Below are positions 1-9,973 of a stretch of DNA of 22,365 nucleotides, in pieces. Each line of letters opens with the position of its first letter. Within the stretch, counting starts at the first letter, position 1. Source of the stretch: Priapulus caudatus (Eukaryota > Priapulida > Priapulimorpha > Priapulimorphida > Priapulidae). The position numbers and the translations under genes were made by a program. Below the pieces are notes generated by a model that worked only from the letters and a program-made list of their open reading frames with translations, ran no database searches and had not been told where the DNA came from. Location: the NCBI RefSeq assembly GCF_000485595.1, contig NW_014577288.1:77909-100273 (forward strand), given 5' to 3'.

Positions 1-1128
1 AGGCAATTTCTCACATGCCCCCAAAAAATTGCCTTGCCCCTCTCGTCACTTAATTCGAGGCCTGGTGTTGGGACTTTAAATAATAGTGCAGTCTAGCATG
101 AGATTAGGTTTTGAGGTCATTACAAGCTGACCAGTCTCTGATCTCTGGCAATTGGTTACTCATCTGCTAAGCCACCCCTACCGCAAGAAGCCATATTGAT
201 GCATGAGATCACTGATTTAATCAAAGCATGCAACATGCAGAGATGCTACAGGGTAGTTCCAAAAAATCCTGAACAATTAAGTAGTGATTAATTAGCGCAC
301 AGCGAGCGGAGCGCGGCACCGGTTTTTAGTGTTTTTAAGACACTTAGAAAGCCCATCTGGAACACCATTTTGTTTTGTTTTTAGTCTGAATAGTGTTATT
401 TGGGTCTGAGTTTCAGGATTTTTCCGATTTTTTTTCTGATTTTTTTTCCCGAACTTTTTACATTAAAAAAAAAGGTCCAATTCTGAACATGCAGAGCTGA
501 CCAGCTCATGAGACTGAAACCCGAGAATTTCACATTACTACAGAACCTGAAGAAAGGTATTTAAACCAAACTCAAGATTTGATATTACAATAACGGAATA
601 ATGACTGTGCATTGCAAAGCTGTAGGACCACTCAAATATGTTTTAATTCTCCAACATTAGAAAAATCCCCTGGTTTGTTTTATGCATTACTGTAACGAGG
701 ACGATGACATGATGTGACCCGTTTCGAAGTAGATTTGTTGTAAGTTGAAAGTGAAAAGGAAATAGTATTCTTGTTTCTCAACCCACATGCGCGCGCACAG
801 AGGCACGCAGCTGCGTGCCTCGCACACTCACGTCCGATCTCCCTCACAACCAAGAACCTTTTCCTTTCATACATTTCTAGCTAACAATGAAAGTCGCGTG
901 CGTCCGGACAACCACACCCGCTGCCCACATGCACAACAACTCCCTCTCAACCGTTTCGCATCTCCATCATCCATACTACATCAAACGCGCTGCCGCCGAC
1001 TAACCCATTATGCAACTACTATCGTGACATTTCTAAACACAACTACTATTTCTACCATCTGCAAACCACACTTTACATTACACACAAGATAACCAGCATA
1101 ACATAAAGGTCTCCACGAATATGTATCC
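1..1128. other. Non-coding stretch; includes 3' flank of minus-strand gene
   Basis: No exon with convincing splice sites or family resemblance was found here. Positions just below 1129 are the expected 3' UTR of the minus-strand gene. I saw no close AATAAA on the minus strand; the nearest ATTAAA variant is near 641-646, which is far away. Positions 780-960 are richer in CG than their surroundings and contain the palindrome listed separately. Confidence 0.4.
800..821. repeat. 22-bp perfect palindrome
   Basis: The half-site GAGGCACGCAG is followed directly by its exact reverse complement, centred between 810 and 811. It has no spacer, and the match stops at 799/822. It could form a cruciform or be a symmetric protein site; nothing nearby tells which. 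Confidence 0.8.
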
Positions 1129-1316
1129 TCACTCTTTACTGAATATCTTTTTTACTCGATCCAGTCCTGTTTCTTCATCTGGTGCTGCATACAGGTTAGA
1201 TGCACTAGCCAATTCGAATTTTTCCTTTACAGCTTGCCATGTGCTACCAGCTCCAGATGCAGGTGGGGTAGAGTCTTGTGGTGAAGCATGTGCCTCCTGA
1301 GTGACACTCGTGGATG
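1129..1316 (-). CDS. Last coding exon of an unrecognised minus-strand gene
   Basis: Read on the minus strand, a strong acceptor (pyrimidine tract ending GCTTCTGCAG) precedes an exon that starts with the last two bases of a codon. It then runs 61 codons to TGA at 1131-1129. The product ends in SNLYAAPDEETGLDRVKKIF followed by SKE. The first half is rich in Ser, Pro, Ala, Thr and Gln and is probably disordered. The second half (from STWQAVKEKFELA) is charged and likely helical. The phase-1 start fits the phase-1 end of the upstream exon at 1775-1494 across a 177-bp GT-AG intron (1493-1317). I do not recognise the family. The regular codon composition and the phase match make a real exon likely. 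Confidence 0.7.
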
Positions 1317-1493
1317 CTGCAGAAGCAAATCCAGTAATAAAGTAATAAAACTTACTTGAAATATGGCTACCAAATCATAATCACTGTTAGCAGTTTGGCT
1401 GTGATGCGATACTACAACAGTTTACTTTATAACTTTCGCTCTTAGCCTCTAGTGCAGTGGGTCTTAACCTTTTTTAAGTATCTGGTTGAGTAC

Positions 1494-1775
1494 CTGGAGG
1501 TTGCTCGGGTGGTATTGGCTCTGCAGCGTAAACACGAGGCAGGAGGAATCCTTTGTAAGCTGCACAGAGTCCGCGACAGATGCTCCACGGCCGCTCACAC
1601 AAACCATCAACCTCTGTTGACCTCATAGTCAGGTAAACTTCTCCTGCTCCAGTTATACCTGCACTAGACACGAAAACAAACCATGTAAAAGCACCTGTAC
1701 ATGCACATTTTGCACTTGTGAATAGGTGTGCACCAGATACAAATTTTGAAGTTCCGGCCAGAACCAGAATTTTAA
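1494..1775 (-). CDS. Penultimate coding exon, probable membrane segment, unrecognised protein
   Basis: The minus-strand acceptor is a pyrimidine-rich stretch ending TTTGTTCCCAG. The donor is CCTCCAG|GTACTC at 1494/1493. The exon is 282 bp, phase 1 at both ends. It encodes about 94 residues, starting VKILVLAGTSKFVSGAHLF. A hydrophobic stretch, GAFTWFVFVSSAGITGAG, could span a membrane. A Cys-containing stretch follows (CERPWSICRGLC, pattern C-x6-C-x3-C), and then a Pro-rich end (EPIPPEQPP) joining the last exon. A weaker alternative acceptor at 1695 would give a 201-bp exon, also phase 1. Upstream exons were not found, so the N-terminus is missing. Likely the C-terminal part of a small integral membrane protein; no family is assigned. 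Confidence 0.65.
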
Positions 1776-2600
1776 CTGGGAACAAACATTATAGCTTCTA
1801 AGTGGCTGGAGGTACAGCAGCCGTCGTTCGTTGAAGCCCATTTTGGCATTTGTTTGAAGGCTGAGGCAATTATTCGCAATCTTCTGATGTAAAGTTTACA
1901 ATAATGTTCACTTTCATAGCTAATCCGAGTGTTTTCTAGCTTATCAAAACTCTCAAATCGTGAATTTATTTCCCAATGCATTATTTTGAAATCTAAATTG
2001 GCCGCCGCCGATCTTTGTCTCGTTTGTATGAAAGCGAATGGACTGCCCTACCTCCAGCCTCGTAAATTTGGAGATACGGTGCGTATCTCCAGCCACTGCC
2101 TAATAGTTTTGGTCTGTATACATGTAAAAATGACTTTACCGAACGAAATGTCACTTAGATGGCACATCGCTTTATCTATCGAACTATATCTATTATTGAT
2201 CATGATCTGAGCACCCATATTTATGGCTTGTCGAATAACTATTTATGTTTCTAACAGCAGGCCCTAAGTTGGTGTACCAAGTTTCCAATATCTCACCCTA
2301 GTGTCAATGGCTACAAGATCTAGACACTTAAAAAAGATACGCTAATAGTAATACTCATATTTTACTGCATGGTTTTTAAGTACAGCTTCTTTTCATGTAC
2401 AGCACTCTTTCAGGATTGAAACATGCTATACCAGGTGGCGATCGAAGCCTTCGATCAATTTGATAACTTACAACACAGGGAGTTTATAGCCACCTTCCCG
2501 CGATAAGCGTTGTAGAATACTGATCTGTGAACAGTCTATGCCGGGCTGCCGGGGCCCTGGTCTCGGGCTAGCCTCTAGTACCCTGGTACTATCTAATATG
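1776..2600. other. Unassigned stretch upstream of the minus-strand exons
   Basis: This stretch should hold more intron and perhaps 5' exons of the minus-strand gene, but I could not define any with both splice sites. Two small hairpins stand out: GGAGATAC-GGTGC-GTATCTCC at 2071-2091, and GATCGAAG with its complement one base apart near 2439-2456. Confidence 0.3.
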
Positions 2601-2624
2601 CCGGACAGACTCGGCGTACTCCAC

Positions 2625-2715
2625 TGAATCGCAGTCCTTAGCGCGTCGCGCTACGCCTACTCCCCAAACCCTAACATATCACGCATAGGTCACCAGGGTT
2701 CGATTCCGGTATACC
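2625..2715 (+). repeat. tRNA-derived SINE-like fragment (pol III B box)
   Basis: GGTTCGATTCC at 2697-2707 matches the RNA polymerase III B-box consensus exactly. About 45 bases upstream is TTAGCGCGTCGCGCTACGCC, which resembles the A-box/D-arm part of tRNA-derived SINE heads. I could not fold a full tRNA with an acceptor stem, so a SINE head is more likely than a working tRNA gene. The surrounding CCAGGGT/ACCCTGG repeats at 2570-2755 may belong to the same element. Confidence 0.4.
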
Positions 2716-2802
2716 GGCCGTAACCAGGGTACGTTCCGGGCAGTACCCTGGGGGACATAGCCCTATGAGCTTAGGTAGGCCTAGCTCAGTGAACAGACAA
2801 AA

Positions 2803-3252
2803 ATGCGTCTAAACAGAGGAATTGCTCCGACCTGTGATTGAGGATAAAATAGAATTAGTGACGTTTCGTTCACTGGTCATAGGCCGCGCGCTGTATTACT
2901 ATTACTATTACTATTAGTCTATTATATGAGCGCATACCGCGCGTTGCATATTTGCTAATTAATTAGACTAATCTTTGCTTCAGAGACTCAAAATTTCACA
3001 GAGATTATCATTAAGGCTAAGACATGTGTCTATAGACTATAACAGCTAGAATTTATAGAAATTGTAACTGAAATCGGTCGCTCCATATGATAGGTTAGTA
3101 GGTAGTACATCGTACACGTTATACCAGGGTCTGTATCTTGTAAATACACGTTCTACCGGTCATAGCATAATAGCGTATGCGCGACCGGGGTCGACGGGGT
3201 CTATTTTTATCCTCCAATCACAGGTCGGAGCAATTCCTCTGTTTAGACGCAT
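2803..3252. mobile_element. Inverted-repeat MITE-like element, ~450 bp
   Basis: The left arm starts ATGCGTCTAAACAGAGGAAT at 2803. Its reverse complement ends at 3252. The first 38 bp of each arm are identical; the arms then stay alignable for about 50 bp, with single-base indels near AGGATAAAA. The interior has no open frame with a transposase look. No clear target-site duplication was found, so the exact ends and superfamily are open. Confidence 0.7.
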
Positions 3253-3297
3253 GATGAATGAATGTATGTGACTATATAGTGACAGCATAGACTGATA

Positions 3298-4032
3298 TAG
3301 CTCTAGTCCTATAGGCTATAGCCCGTGTTCATTAACTGCCGCAGGGCTATAGAACATTCTCGCACAGATTTCGTAACACCACCTGGTCCCGATTGGTTCA
3401 CGAAAAATGGCCTCAGAAAAGCGCAAAATGATCGGGCTTTTTAACACTTATTTATCTACAGTGGACATCTCACTATCTTTTGAAACTTTCCACAACTTTA
3501 CACCATGTATTTATGCCTTTAATAGCTTTATTTCCTCACAAGTCAGCACTAACTGGCGCCGATGTGCTGTACCATTTGAAATGATTGGCGTGCGAACGCG
3601 TGACGTCACCGGATATGTAGGAAAAACACATGGCAGCTATGGTGCATGTCATACAATACCGGTGACGTCACGCGTTCGCACGCCACAATATATTCAAATG
3701 GTACAGCCAGTAGTGCTGACTTGTGTGAGGAATTAAAGCTATTAAAGGCCATAAATACATGGGTGTAAAGTTGGTGAAAAGTCCAAAGTGTTCAAAATGA
3801 TAGGTGAGGATGTCCATGTAGATAATAGCCTTTAATAGGCCCTAAGTGTTAAAAAGCCTGATAATTTTGCCGCTTTGCGTTTTCTGAGCCATTTTTTGTG
3901 GAACCAATCGGGACCAGGTGGTGTTACGAAATCTGTGCGAGAATGGTTCTATAGCCCTGCGGCAGTTAATGAACGGACGCTATAGTACTACTAGTACTAC
4001 TACTACTAGTACTAGTACTAGAGCTAAGAGTA
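3298..4032. mobile_element. Foldback DNA transposon, ~735 bp, near-complete palindrome
   Basis: The left arm 3298-3612 and right arm 3659 to about 4026 are reverse complements over almost their whole length, around a 46-bp loop (3613-3658). Both arms carry CATTAACTGCCGCAGGGC near the outside and GCGTGACGTCACCGG near the loop. The outer edge reads TAGCTCTAGT on the left and ACTAGAGCTA on the right. The right subterminal part has expanded ACTAGT units (3989-4020). The 9-bp AGACTGATA abuts the left end (3289-3297) and recurs at 4033-4041, fitting a 9-bp target-site duplication such as Mutator-like elements make. There is no transposase, so it is non-autonomous. Confidence 0.8.
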
Positions 4033-4041
4033 AGACTGATA

Positions 4042-4600
4042 CTGATAGAAGTCGAAGTTCAAGTTATTCTTACTCTTACTCTTAGTTTATGGAGACAGTG
4101 GGGCTAATAATATAAGTAATAGTTGTGTGAACAGTGGCGCTTGCAGTTACACCTGACACAAGCTTAGCAATTTCCCTAACTAATTTTTAGAATACCTTTA
4201 ACACATAGAAGTATATCACAATCATATTGGCAAGGAGAACTGTCACTTGCCACGGCGCAGACATGTTCGTGACCTCTAACCTCACGCATTCGCAGCGGAG
4301 AGCGCCATCTGTCGTGGAGTTTGCGAGCAACGATGTTGTGAAGGGAAATGCGAGCGGGTGGTTAGTCTTTGCGGGGCAAGGGGGAGCTGCACCCTTGTCC
4401 TTGATTTTAGGGCAAAATAACGAAATAATGTAATAAACGAAACGAACCAATTACAATTTGGCAAAAACAATTACAAACTACACAAACACAGTTTAGCCTT
4501 TTTGCCTCAGGATGGATGAATTGTATCATGTAAATGATGTATGCGAGCTTGCTCTATTGTAATTTCCTAGAAGGGGTACGTACGTATCAGGAGTAAACGA
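4042..4600. other. Unassigned stretch with a shared short repeat
   Basis: No exon could be supported. A 26-bp segment at 4298-4323, starting GAGAGCGCCATCTGTCGTGG, recurs exactly on the same strand at 22058-22083. It is probably part of an interspersed repeat. Positions 4048-4085 contain an imperfect CTTACT/AGTAAG inverted repeat. Confidence 0.45.
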
Positions 4601-4639
4601 GAGGCAGAGGAGAGGAAGGAAAGAGGAGCGAGAAAAGGC

Positions 4640-4670
<31 letters not shown>

Positions 4671-4680
4671 TAGAGAGAGG

Positions 4681-4712
<32 letters not shown>

Positions 4713-4743
4713 CGAGAGAGAGAGAGACGAGAGAGAGAGAGAG
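4601..4743. repeat. GA-rich simple repeat array
   Basis: The plus strand is almost pure purine: (GA)n with GGA and CGA interruptions. It is preceded by TATCAGGAGTAAA at 4584-4596. The same short flank precedes the GA array at 8249. Confidence 0.9.
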
Positions 4744-4749
4744 TACATT

Positions 4750-5089
4750 ACATGCCAACCCTACGCGCTTTCGCGGTAGGACTACCGCTTTTTGAAGACT
4801 TTTACCGCCTACCGCTTTTAATACTATTCCTACCGCATTGCCAAAAATTTTTGAAAAAATTCTTTTTTTCATTTTTTTCATTTTATCTCTAATAAATGTA
4901 TGTAATGTATCTCTAATGTATTCTATTGCGAGTCCAATTACTCCCCAGGAATGCAGGAGAAGGCACCATTTAGCACCATTTTTTGAAAATTTTCCTGGGC
5001 GGGCATGCCCCAACCGCCCTCAGCGGCAGCGCGCGACGAGATGCGTCGCACGCGGATCTACCACTTTTCATTCAAAAATGTTGGCATGT
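4750..5089. mobile_element. Possible small MITE with 10-bp inverted ends
   Basis: ACATGCCAAC at 4750-4759 is mirrored by GTTGGCATGT at 5080-5089. The interior holds repeated CTACCGC motifs (4780-4840) and a GC-rich stretch near 5000-5060. GA repeats lie on both outer sides, as if the element sits in a GA array. The inverted ends are short and no target-site duplication is clear, so this could be chance. Confidence 0.35.
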
Positions 5090-5330
5090 ATGGAGAGAGA
5101 GATTCAATTTCAATTCAATTCAAAAAATTTATTTATCACCACAATTAGCAAAGATACAATGATACAGAAAACATTACTGTGAGGGGTGAAGGGGTAGCGA
5201 AAGACCATAGGGTGACGGTCATCGAGTCAGCTATCCCTTTATATGTACAGTAGACATAATATTGAGCACTAGATATTCGTGGTATTGCAAATTTAGGAAA
5301 AGTTGAGAAACTTTGCAAATAGAAGTAGTA

Positions 5331-6080
5331 ATGGTGCAGTATATACAGTTGATAACAAACAAGAACAGTAAATCAGTTTACAGTAATGTAGGCTACCATA
5401 AATAATTTCGTACAGAAGGAATATATATGAATTTGATAACTGTAAGTTGAGATTAGGATAATTCACATCTTGGGTACAGTATATACAGAACAGGCATAAA
5501 AAATAATTAAATATATATACTAATTCAAAAGAAACATTTATACGAGGCCGTTAATAATATTTAATAAGTACATTCCGCAAGAAGCTGGTTAATTATAATT
5601 ATTACCTGATACTCACCGAATAGTCGTTTAAGGTAATCAGGAGATTTTTTAGTAATTATGAGTCCATGTAAATGTAATACAAAAATAAATAATATATCAG
5701 TAATATAACCGGAATTGAATACTGTCAAACAAAAAAAGAGAGAACGATAAACAATTCTGGCTCATTCAAGGTGTTACATCACAAGGTAAGTCAAGTAATG
5801 GCTGCGTAATATACAGTGATAACAACCAGGAACAGTAATCAGTTTATAGTAATATAGGCTACAATAAATAATTTTGTACCGAAGAAGATATATGAATTTG
5901 ATAAATTAAGTTGAGATTAAGATAATTCACATATTGGGTATAGTATATACAGTTATACAGAACCGGCATAAAAAAAACTATACAGGAATATAGCCCCCGG
6001 AATTGATACTGTCAAACAAAAAAGAGAGAGGATAACAATTTCTGCTCATCAAGGTGCTACATTCACAAGGTAGTCACAGG
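5331..6080 (-). repeat. Imperfect duplication inside the LINE 3' UTR
   Basis: The block near 5334-5495 is repeated at about 5805-5975. Shared segments include TATATGAATTTGATAA and GATAATTCACAT. The block near 5709-5795 (GGAATTGAATACTGTCAAAC) is repeated at 5995-6080. The offset falls from about 472 to about 286 between the two pairs, so the second copy lacks roughly 186 bp present in the first (about 5510-5700). Confidence 0.75.
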
Positions 6081-6429
6081 AAATAACAGATTTTTATTTT
6101 CGGAACTTTATAGAAATAGAAATAAACAGGTTTGATACATATAATATATACAAAAATAATAATACATATATATATAGTTAATATTACAGTATGAATTTGA
6201 GGTAGCTATACGCAAGTAGGGCACGAATGAATCCTACAATATACGGGAGTACACTACAGCTCTGCGGAGCCCAGTTCAAGGATTCAAAGGAATCTGTTCA
6301 GTGTAAGATATATTTGTTAACAGGTTTTCCAATTGCGTTACAAGGTGTGTTTGGTTTGCGGTATATTGCTAAGTAATAATGTATGTTTATGGACAAGAAT
6401 ATTTTGACAGTATAGGATGTGTTTATATT

Positions 6430-7940
6430 TTATTTTAGTTGTTTTTTAAGAGCAGTTGTGTGGAATTCCAGAGTAAGTTCATTCCATAACTTCGCTCCTT
6501 TTGAATTTGATTGTGTTCGAGCATAACTTTTCTTCATGACTCTTCTATAAAATAGTTTTGTCTCCGCGCTTCTTGTGTTATGGTCATGGACGTCTGATAG
6601 TTTGTAAAGTAGTGTAAATATGTACGGTAACATGCCATGTTTTATTTGTACATGAACACTATAAGTTCGTACTTGTGTAGGTCCAGTAGTTTTTAGTAAT
6701 TTTAAGGGAGGTGAATGAAGGGGGTTGCGTGATCCCTAAAGTTGCAAATGTGATGAGTTTCGCTACCGTGTTATGGAGTGGTATTAATGGTTTAAGCGTA
6801 GTGATATTAGCATTGCCCCATGTTAGAATTTCGTATTGTAGGTAAGGGGTAGATTAGGGCATAGTTATAGTAATTTTAACGTCAAGGTGTCTACATTATG
6901 TCTGATTTTTGTAAAGATAGCCTTTAGTTTTGGTGACTTTATATGTGATATGTTTAATATGGGTATCCCATGTAAGCTGGTTATCCAGGTAAAGACCCAG
7001 ATATTTTATACTGTTTTCTTGTTTGATTTATTATGCGAGTCCATACTAAGTTTAAGAATTTTTATATTGCCTGTTTCTGCTGATTTTGTTGCATATTGAT
7101 CACTATATTTTGTTTTTTGTTGATGTTTAAACGATAGCTCTGTTTTGACTTTAACCATGAATCTACTTTAGCTATTTCTTGGTGTAACCATTGTTTGAAT
7201 GGTACGAGGCTGTGAATGTGATAGAAAGTAGATGTAGTATCATCAGCAAATAGTCGCTCTTATTGAAAATTAGAGCAAACGGTAGATCATTGATTATAAT
7301 AGATTAGGAATAATAGCTGCCACAGTTGTTGATCTTGAGACATCGCACATTGAAATCAAGTACAGACGATAAGTGTTCATCGATTGATGTTATAGTGTTT
7401 TCTCGTTGGATTGAACATACGAGTGGCGAAATTTTTTCAGGGCAATTCCCTCTTATTACCATAGATATTCCAGTTTTTTTTAAAGTATTTCGTGTTGCAC
7501 AGTGTCAAACGCCTTTGATAAATCTAGGTAATATTACCACATGTGATATAAACTTTTCTATCAAGTGAGCGTTAAGTATGCTATCAGCTATTTCGAGGTG
7601 TGCGTAGGGTAGTGGAGTGACCTTTTTCTGAAGCCGAATTGGTATCTTGTTATAGTATATTATTCTGTTAAGAATTTTATTGCTTTAGTGTTAAATTATT
7701 TTCTCAAATATTCTAGCTGAGCGTGCATAAAAGAGATATCGGCTGTAGTTCAGGATGGATCTTTTCTGGGTAAGTCAATCTTTATAGATTTTGCTATTAT
7801 TTTGGCCAGATTGTAAGGACACTGTCAGGAAATACTCCGTCTGATACACAGGTTGATTGAATATTTGGAGCGAGAACTGGGGCTATTGTCGTTCGAGCTT
7901 AGCATTTGTAGAATCTTGATTGGGAATATTTTCGGGAACT
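6430..7940 (-). pseudogene. Reverse transcriptase remnant of the LINE
   Basis: Several minus-strand frames must be combined, so the gene is broken by frameshifts and stops. In order along the minus strand: a VSDGVFPDS segment near 7840-7810, as in the finger region of non-LTR enzymes; motif A as YLDLSKAFDTVQHEIL at 7530-7483, followed at once by a TAA; a degraded PQGS/LLF..Y.NDLP region near 7315-7265; the catalytic FADDT at 7250-7236; and the conserved C-terminal tail HNTRSAE near 6580 with KLWNEL near 6490. The tail is in a 67-residue open stretch at 6633-6430. The endonuclease domain expected upstream is absent because of 5' truncation. Motif order and spacing fit CR1/L2/Jockey-type elements; the exact clade needs alignment. 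Confidence 0.85.
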
Positions 7941-7977
7941 TCGTTATTTTTGGAGTTTTAACTGATCGATTAGAGCG

Positions 7978-8085
7978 GAGGAGAAAGATGAGAAGTAGAG
8001 AGAGACGAGAGAGAGAGAGAGAGAGAACGCAGAGGAGGGAGAGAGTAGAGAGAGAGAGCGAGAGAGAGAGAGAGAGAGAGAGAGA
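7978..8085. repeat. GA-rich simple repeat array
   Basis: Plus-strand purine tract of GA with GGA, GCGA and GTA interruptions, beginning where recognisable LINE sequence ends. Confidence 0.9.
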
Positions 8086-8248
8086 TCAATGGTGTCACCG
8101 TGTCAAGGGATTTCTCACCCTTATAATCACCAAATTACTGCCCGATCCGATCGAAGTTACATGCAGCTAGGGGCAGTTATCATCTGGAATTTCATATCAA
8201 AATACGGTTTATATATTTATATGTATATATCAGGAGTAAATAATCGCT

Positions 8249-8251
8249 AAC

Positions 8252-8288
<37 letters not shown>

Positions 8289-8291
8289 AAG

Positions 8292-8357
<66 letters not shown>
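8249..8357. repeat. GA simple repeat array
   Basis: Long (GA)n with an AAAGAAAAAG interruption near 8287-8297. It is preceded by ATATCAGGAGTAAATAATCG near 8226-8245, matching the flank of the array at 4601. Confidence 0.9.
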
Positions 8358-8436
8358 CAGGATGCAGTATGAACTGCTGCCACTACACTCGTGTGTGGAA
8401 TAGGGTTAGGGGTAACATTGAATTAAGCAGTGTTGT

Positions 8437-8604
8437 TTGAGAGAGCGAGCAGAGACATGAGAGAAAGAGAGGGAGAGCAGAGAGCAGAGAGCAGAGAGAG
8501 GAGAAAGGAGAGATAGAGAGAGAGATGATCAAGGCGAGAGCAGAGGCGAGAGCAGCGGAGAGAGAGAGAGGAGAGAGAGGGGAGTGAGAGAGGAGAGAGA
8601 GAGG
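8437..8604. repeat. GA-rich degenerate array
   Basis: Purine-rich plus strand with repeated GAGCAGA and GGCGAGA subunits. It ends directly before the first copy of the 96-bp direct repeat. Confidence 0.85.
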
Positions 8605-8922
8605 ATCTACACACACGTGTTGTCGTTCATCTGTGTGCGTGATAGGTTTAATAAAGCATGTTTAGTATGAATACGAAGCGTGTTTATCGACCGCCGGTCA
8701 AACGCGAGGCTCATTTTTCGAGCCTCATACTCATAGCGCTATGGGGGGGGGGGGGGAGGTCATGAAGTGTATTCGGCTTAATATTTCGATAACGATTGCG
8801 GGGAATATTAAATTTACTATATGTACATCTACACACACGTGTTGTCGTTGATCTGTGTGCGTGATAGGTTTAGTAAAGCTTGTTTAGTATGAATACGAAG
8901 CGTGTTTATCGACCGCCGGTCA
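8605..8922. repeat. Pair of ~96-bp direct repeats
   Basis: Copies at 8605-8700 and 8827-8922 start ATCTACACACACGTGTTGTC and end TTATCGACCGCCGGTCA. They differ at only about three bases. The 126 bp between them contain a hairpin (GAGGCTC-ATTTTTC-GAGCCTC, 8705-8725) and a run of 14 G (8743-8756). The near-identity suggests a recent duplication. Confidence 0.85.
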
Positions 8923-9100
8923 TGTTTTGATGTCATGGTCGAGGCTCATGTATTGATGATTGCTTACGTAGTCGGCTGTCTTTCTGGCTCTGCTGTCATT
9001 GTGACGCAGATCGCTTGATATTGCTCCGGCACTCCGTGTGCTATGGCAACATCAATAGTTTATACCTGTGCTCCATAGAACGCACGCGGCGATGCTGAGT

Positions 9101-9165
9101 AGTTTAATTTAATTTATTGGCACCGGGACTCCCTCGTTAAAGCGAAGTATGACAAAGGGACAACT
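9101..9165 (-). mobile_element. LINE 3'-end fragment
   Basis: On the minus strand the segment reads CATACTTCGCTTTAACGAGG, then CCAATAAATTAAATTAAA. That is an AATAAA signal followed by a TTAAA-type tail, typical of a non-LTR element 3' end. Only about 65 bp are recognisable. It differs from the tail of the LINE at 5102, so it is a different family. Confidence 0.5.
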
Positions 9166-9221
9166 TAATAATTCATGAGGTTATATAGGTGCGCTCAATT
9201 TGCCTGCGTCGCACGATGTTA

Positions 9222-9318
9222 CACGCACACGCATGTGCACGCGCACGCACGCACGCACGTACGCAAGCACGCGCACGCACGCACGCACGCAAGCACGCGC
9301 ACGCACGCACACACATAT
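9222..9318. repeat. ACGC/GCAC simple repeat array
   Basis: Tetranucleotide (ACGC)n with an embedded longer period, seen as CAAGCACGCGCACGCACGCA repeated twice. It ends in CACACATATATATATAC. Alternating purine-pyrimidine throughout, so it could adopt Z-DNA. Confidence 0.85.
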
Positions 9319-9324
9319 ATATAT

Positions 9325-9970
9325 ACATGAACACTGATGGATACAAACACACGCATCATACATCCCACATTCTTTTTAATTAAACTATAGTCATTAACGA
9401 TAGTAAAGGTCTGCAAGGATGAGGTGGTCATTGTAGTCTGAGATCTCTTTTTCTTCTTTAATATTTATTTTTTTCGAATTACGACAGCTATGAATAATGA
9501 ATATTTTAGTGATTTTAGGGTTACTAATATTTAAAAAAACCGGTAAAAACTGCGTTTGGGAACGCAGAACTTGTAGCCTATGCCTATTATAACTATTAAT
9601 TATTAGTAGCAGAATATGTACAAAATCTATTTGAATAGTGTAATATCGGAAAAATTTACGAATGATTGTTGCCTTCCAACCCACAGGGTCCCGGATATTA
9701 AACATCTAACTCTGCATATCTAAGAAAACATCCAAAACACAAACAATTTTTTCTATACATAATAAAATTATTATTCATCATTGCATATTACGCAACTTCT
9801 AAATTGCCCATATATTCTAGAACCATATAATCATGTAATACCCAATGGACTATAATGCCTAGTCTACATCATATACACATAACCTTTACGTAATACCTAA
9901 TTTACAAACATACCAAACCCATTTCACATTAAATAAATTATGTATTATCCATTAAGTATTAATTAACAAA
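9325..9970. other. AT-rich stretch without recognisable features
   Basis: No exon, RNA gene or terminal repeat was found. Composition is strongly AT, with many TAATA and ATTA words toward 9720-9970. Confidence 0.4.
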
Positions 9971-9973
9971 ATT

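Larger units (their letters stand above)
5102..7960 (-). mobile_element. 5'-truncated CR1/L2-like LINE, decayed
   Basis: Read on the minus strand, the element runs from about 7960 to a 3' tail of TTGAA-type repeats at 5120-5103. Such short-repeat tails are typical of CR1/L2 clades rather than poly(A) LINEs. The reverse transcriptase remnants lie at 6430-7940 in the correct order. The 6080-5120 portion is an AT-rich 3' UTR with an internal duplication. The 5' end is approximate: recognisable coding similarity fades before the GA array at 7978. It is not mobile by itself. Confidence 0.85.

Noticed and set aside
2625-2715. Functional tRNA gene
   Set aside because: The B box is good, but no acceptor stem or anticodon arm could be folded. 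A SINE-like remnant is more likely.
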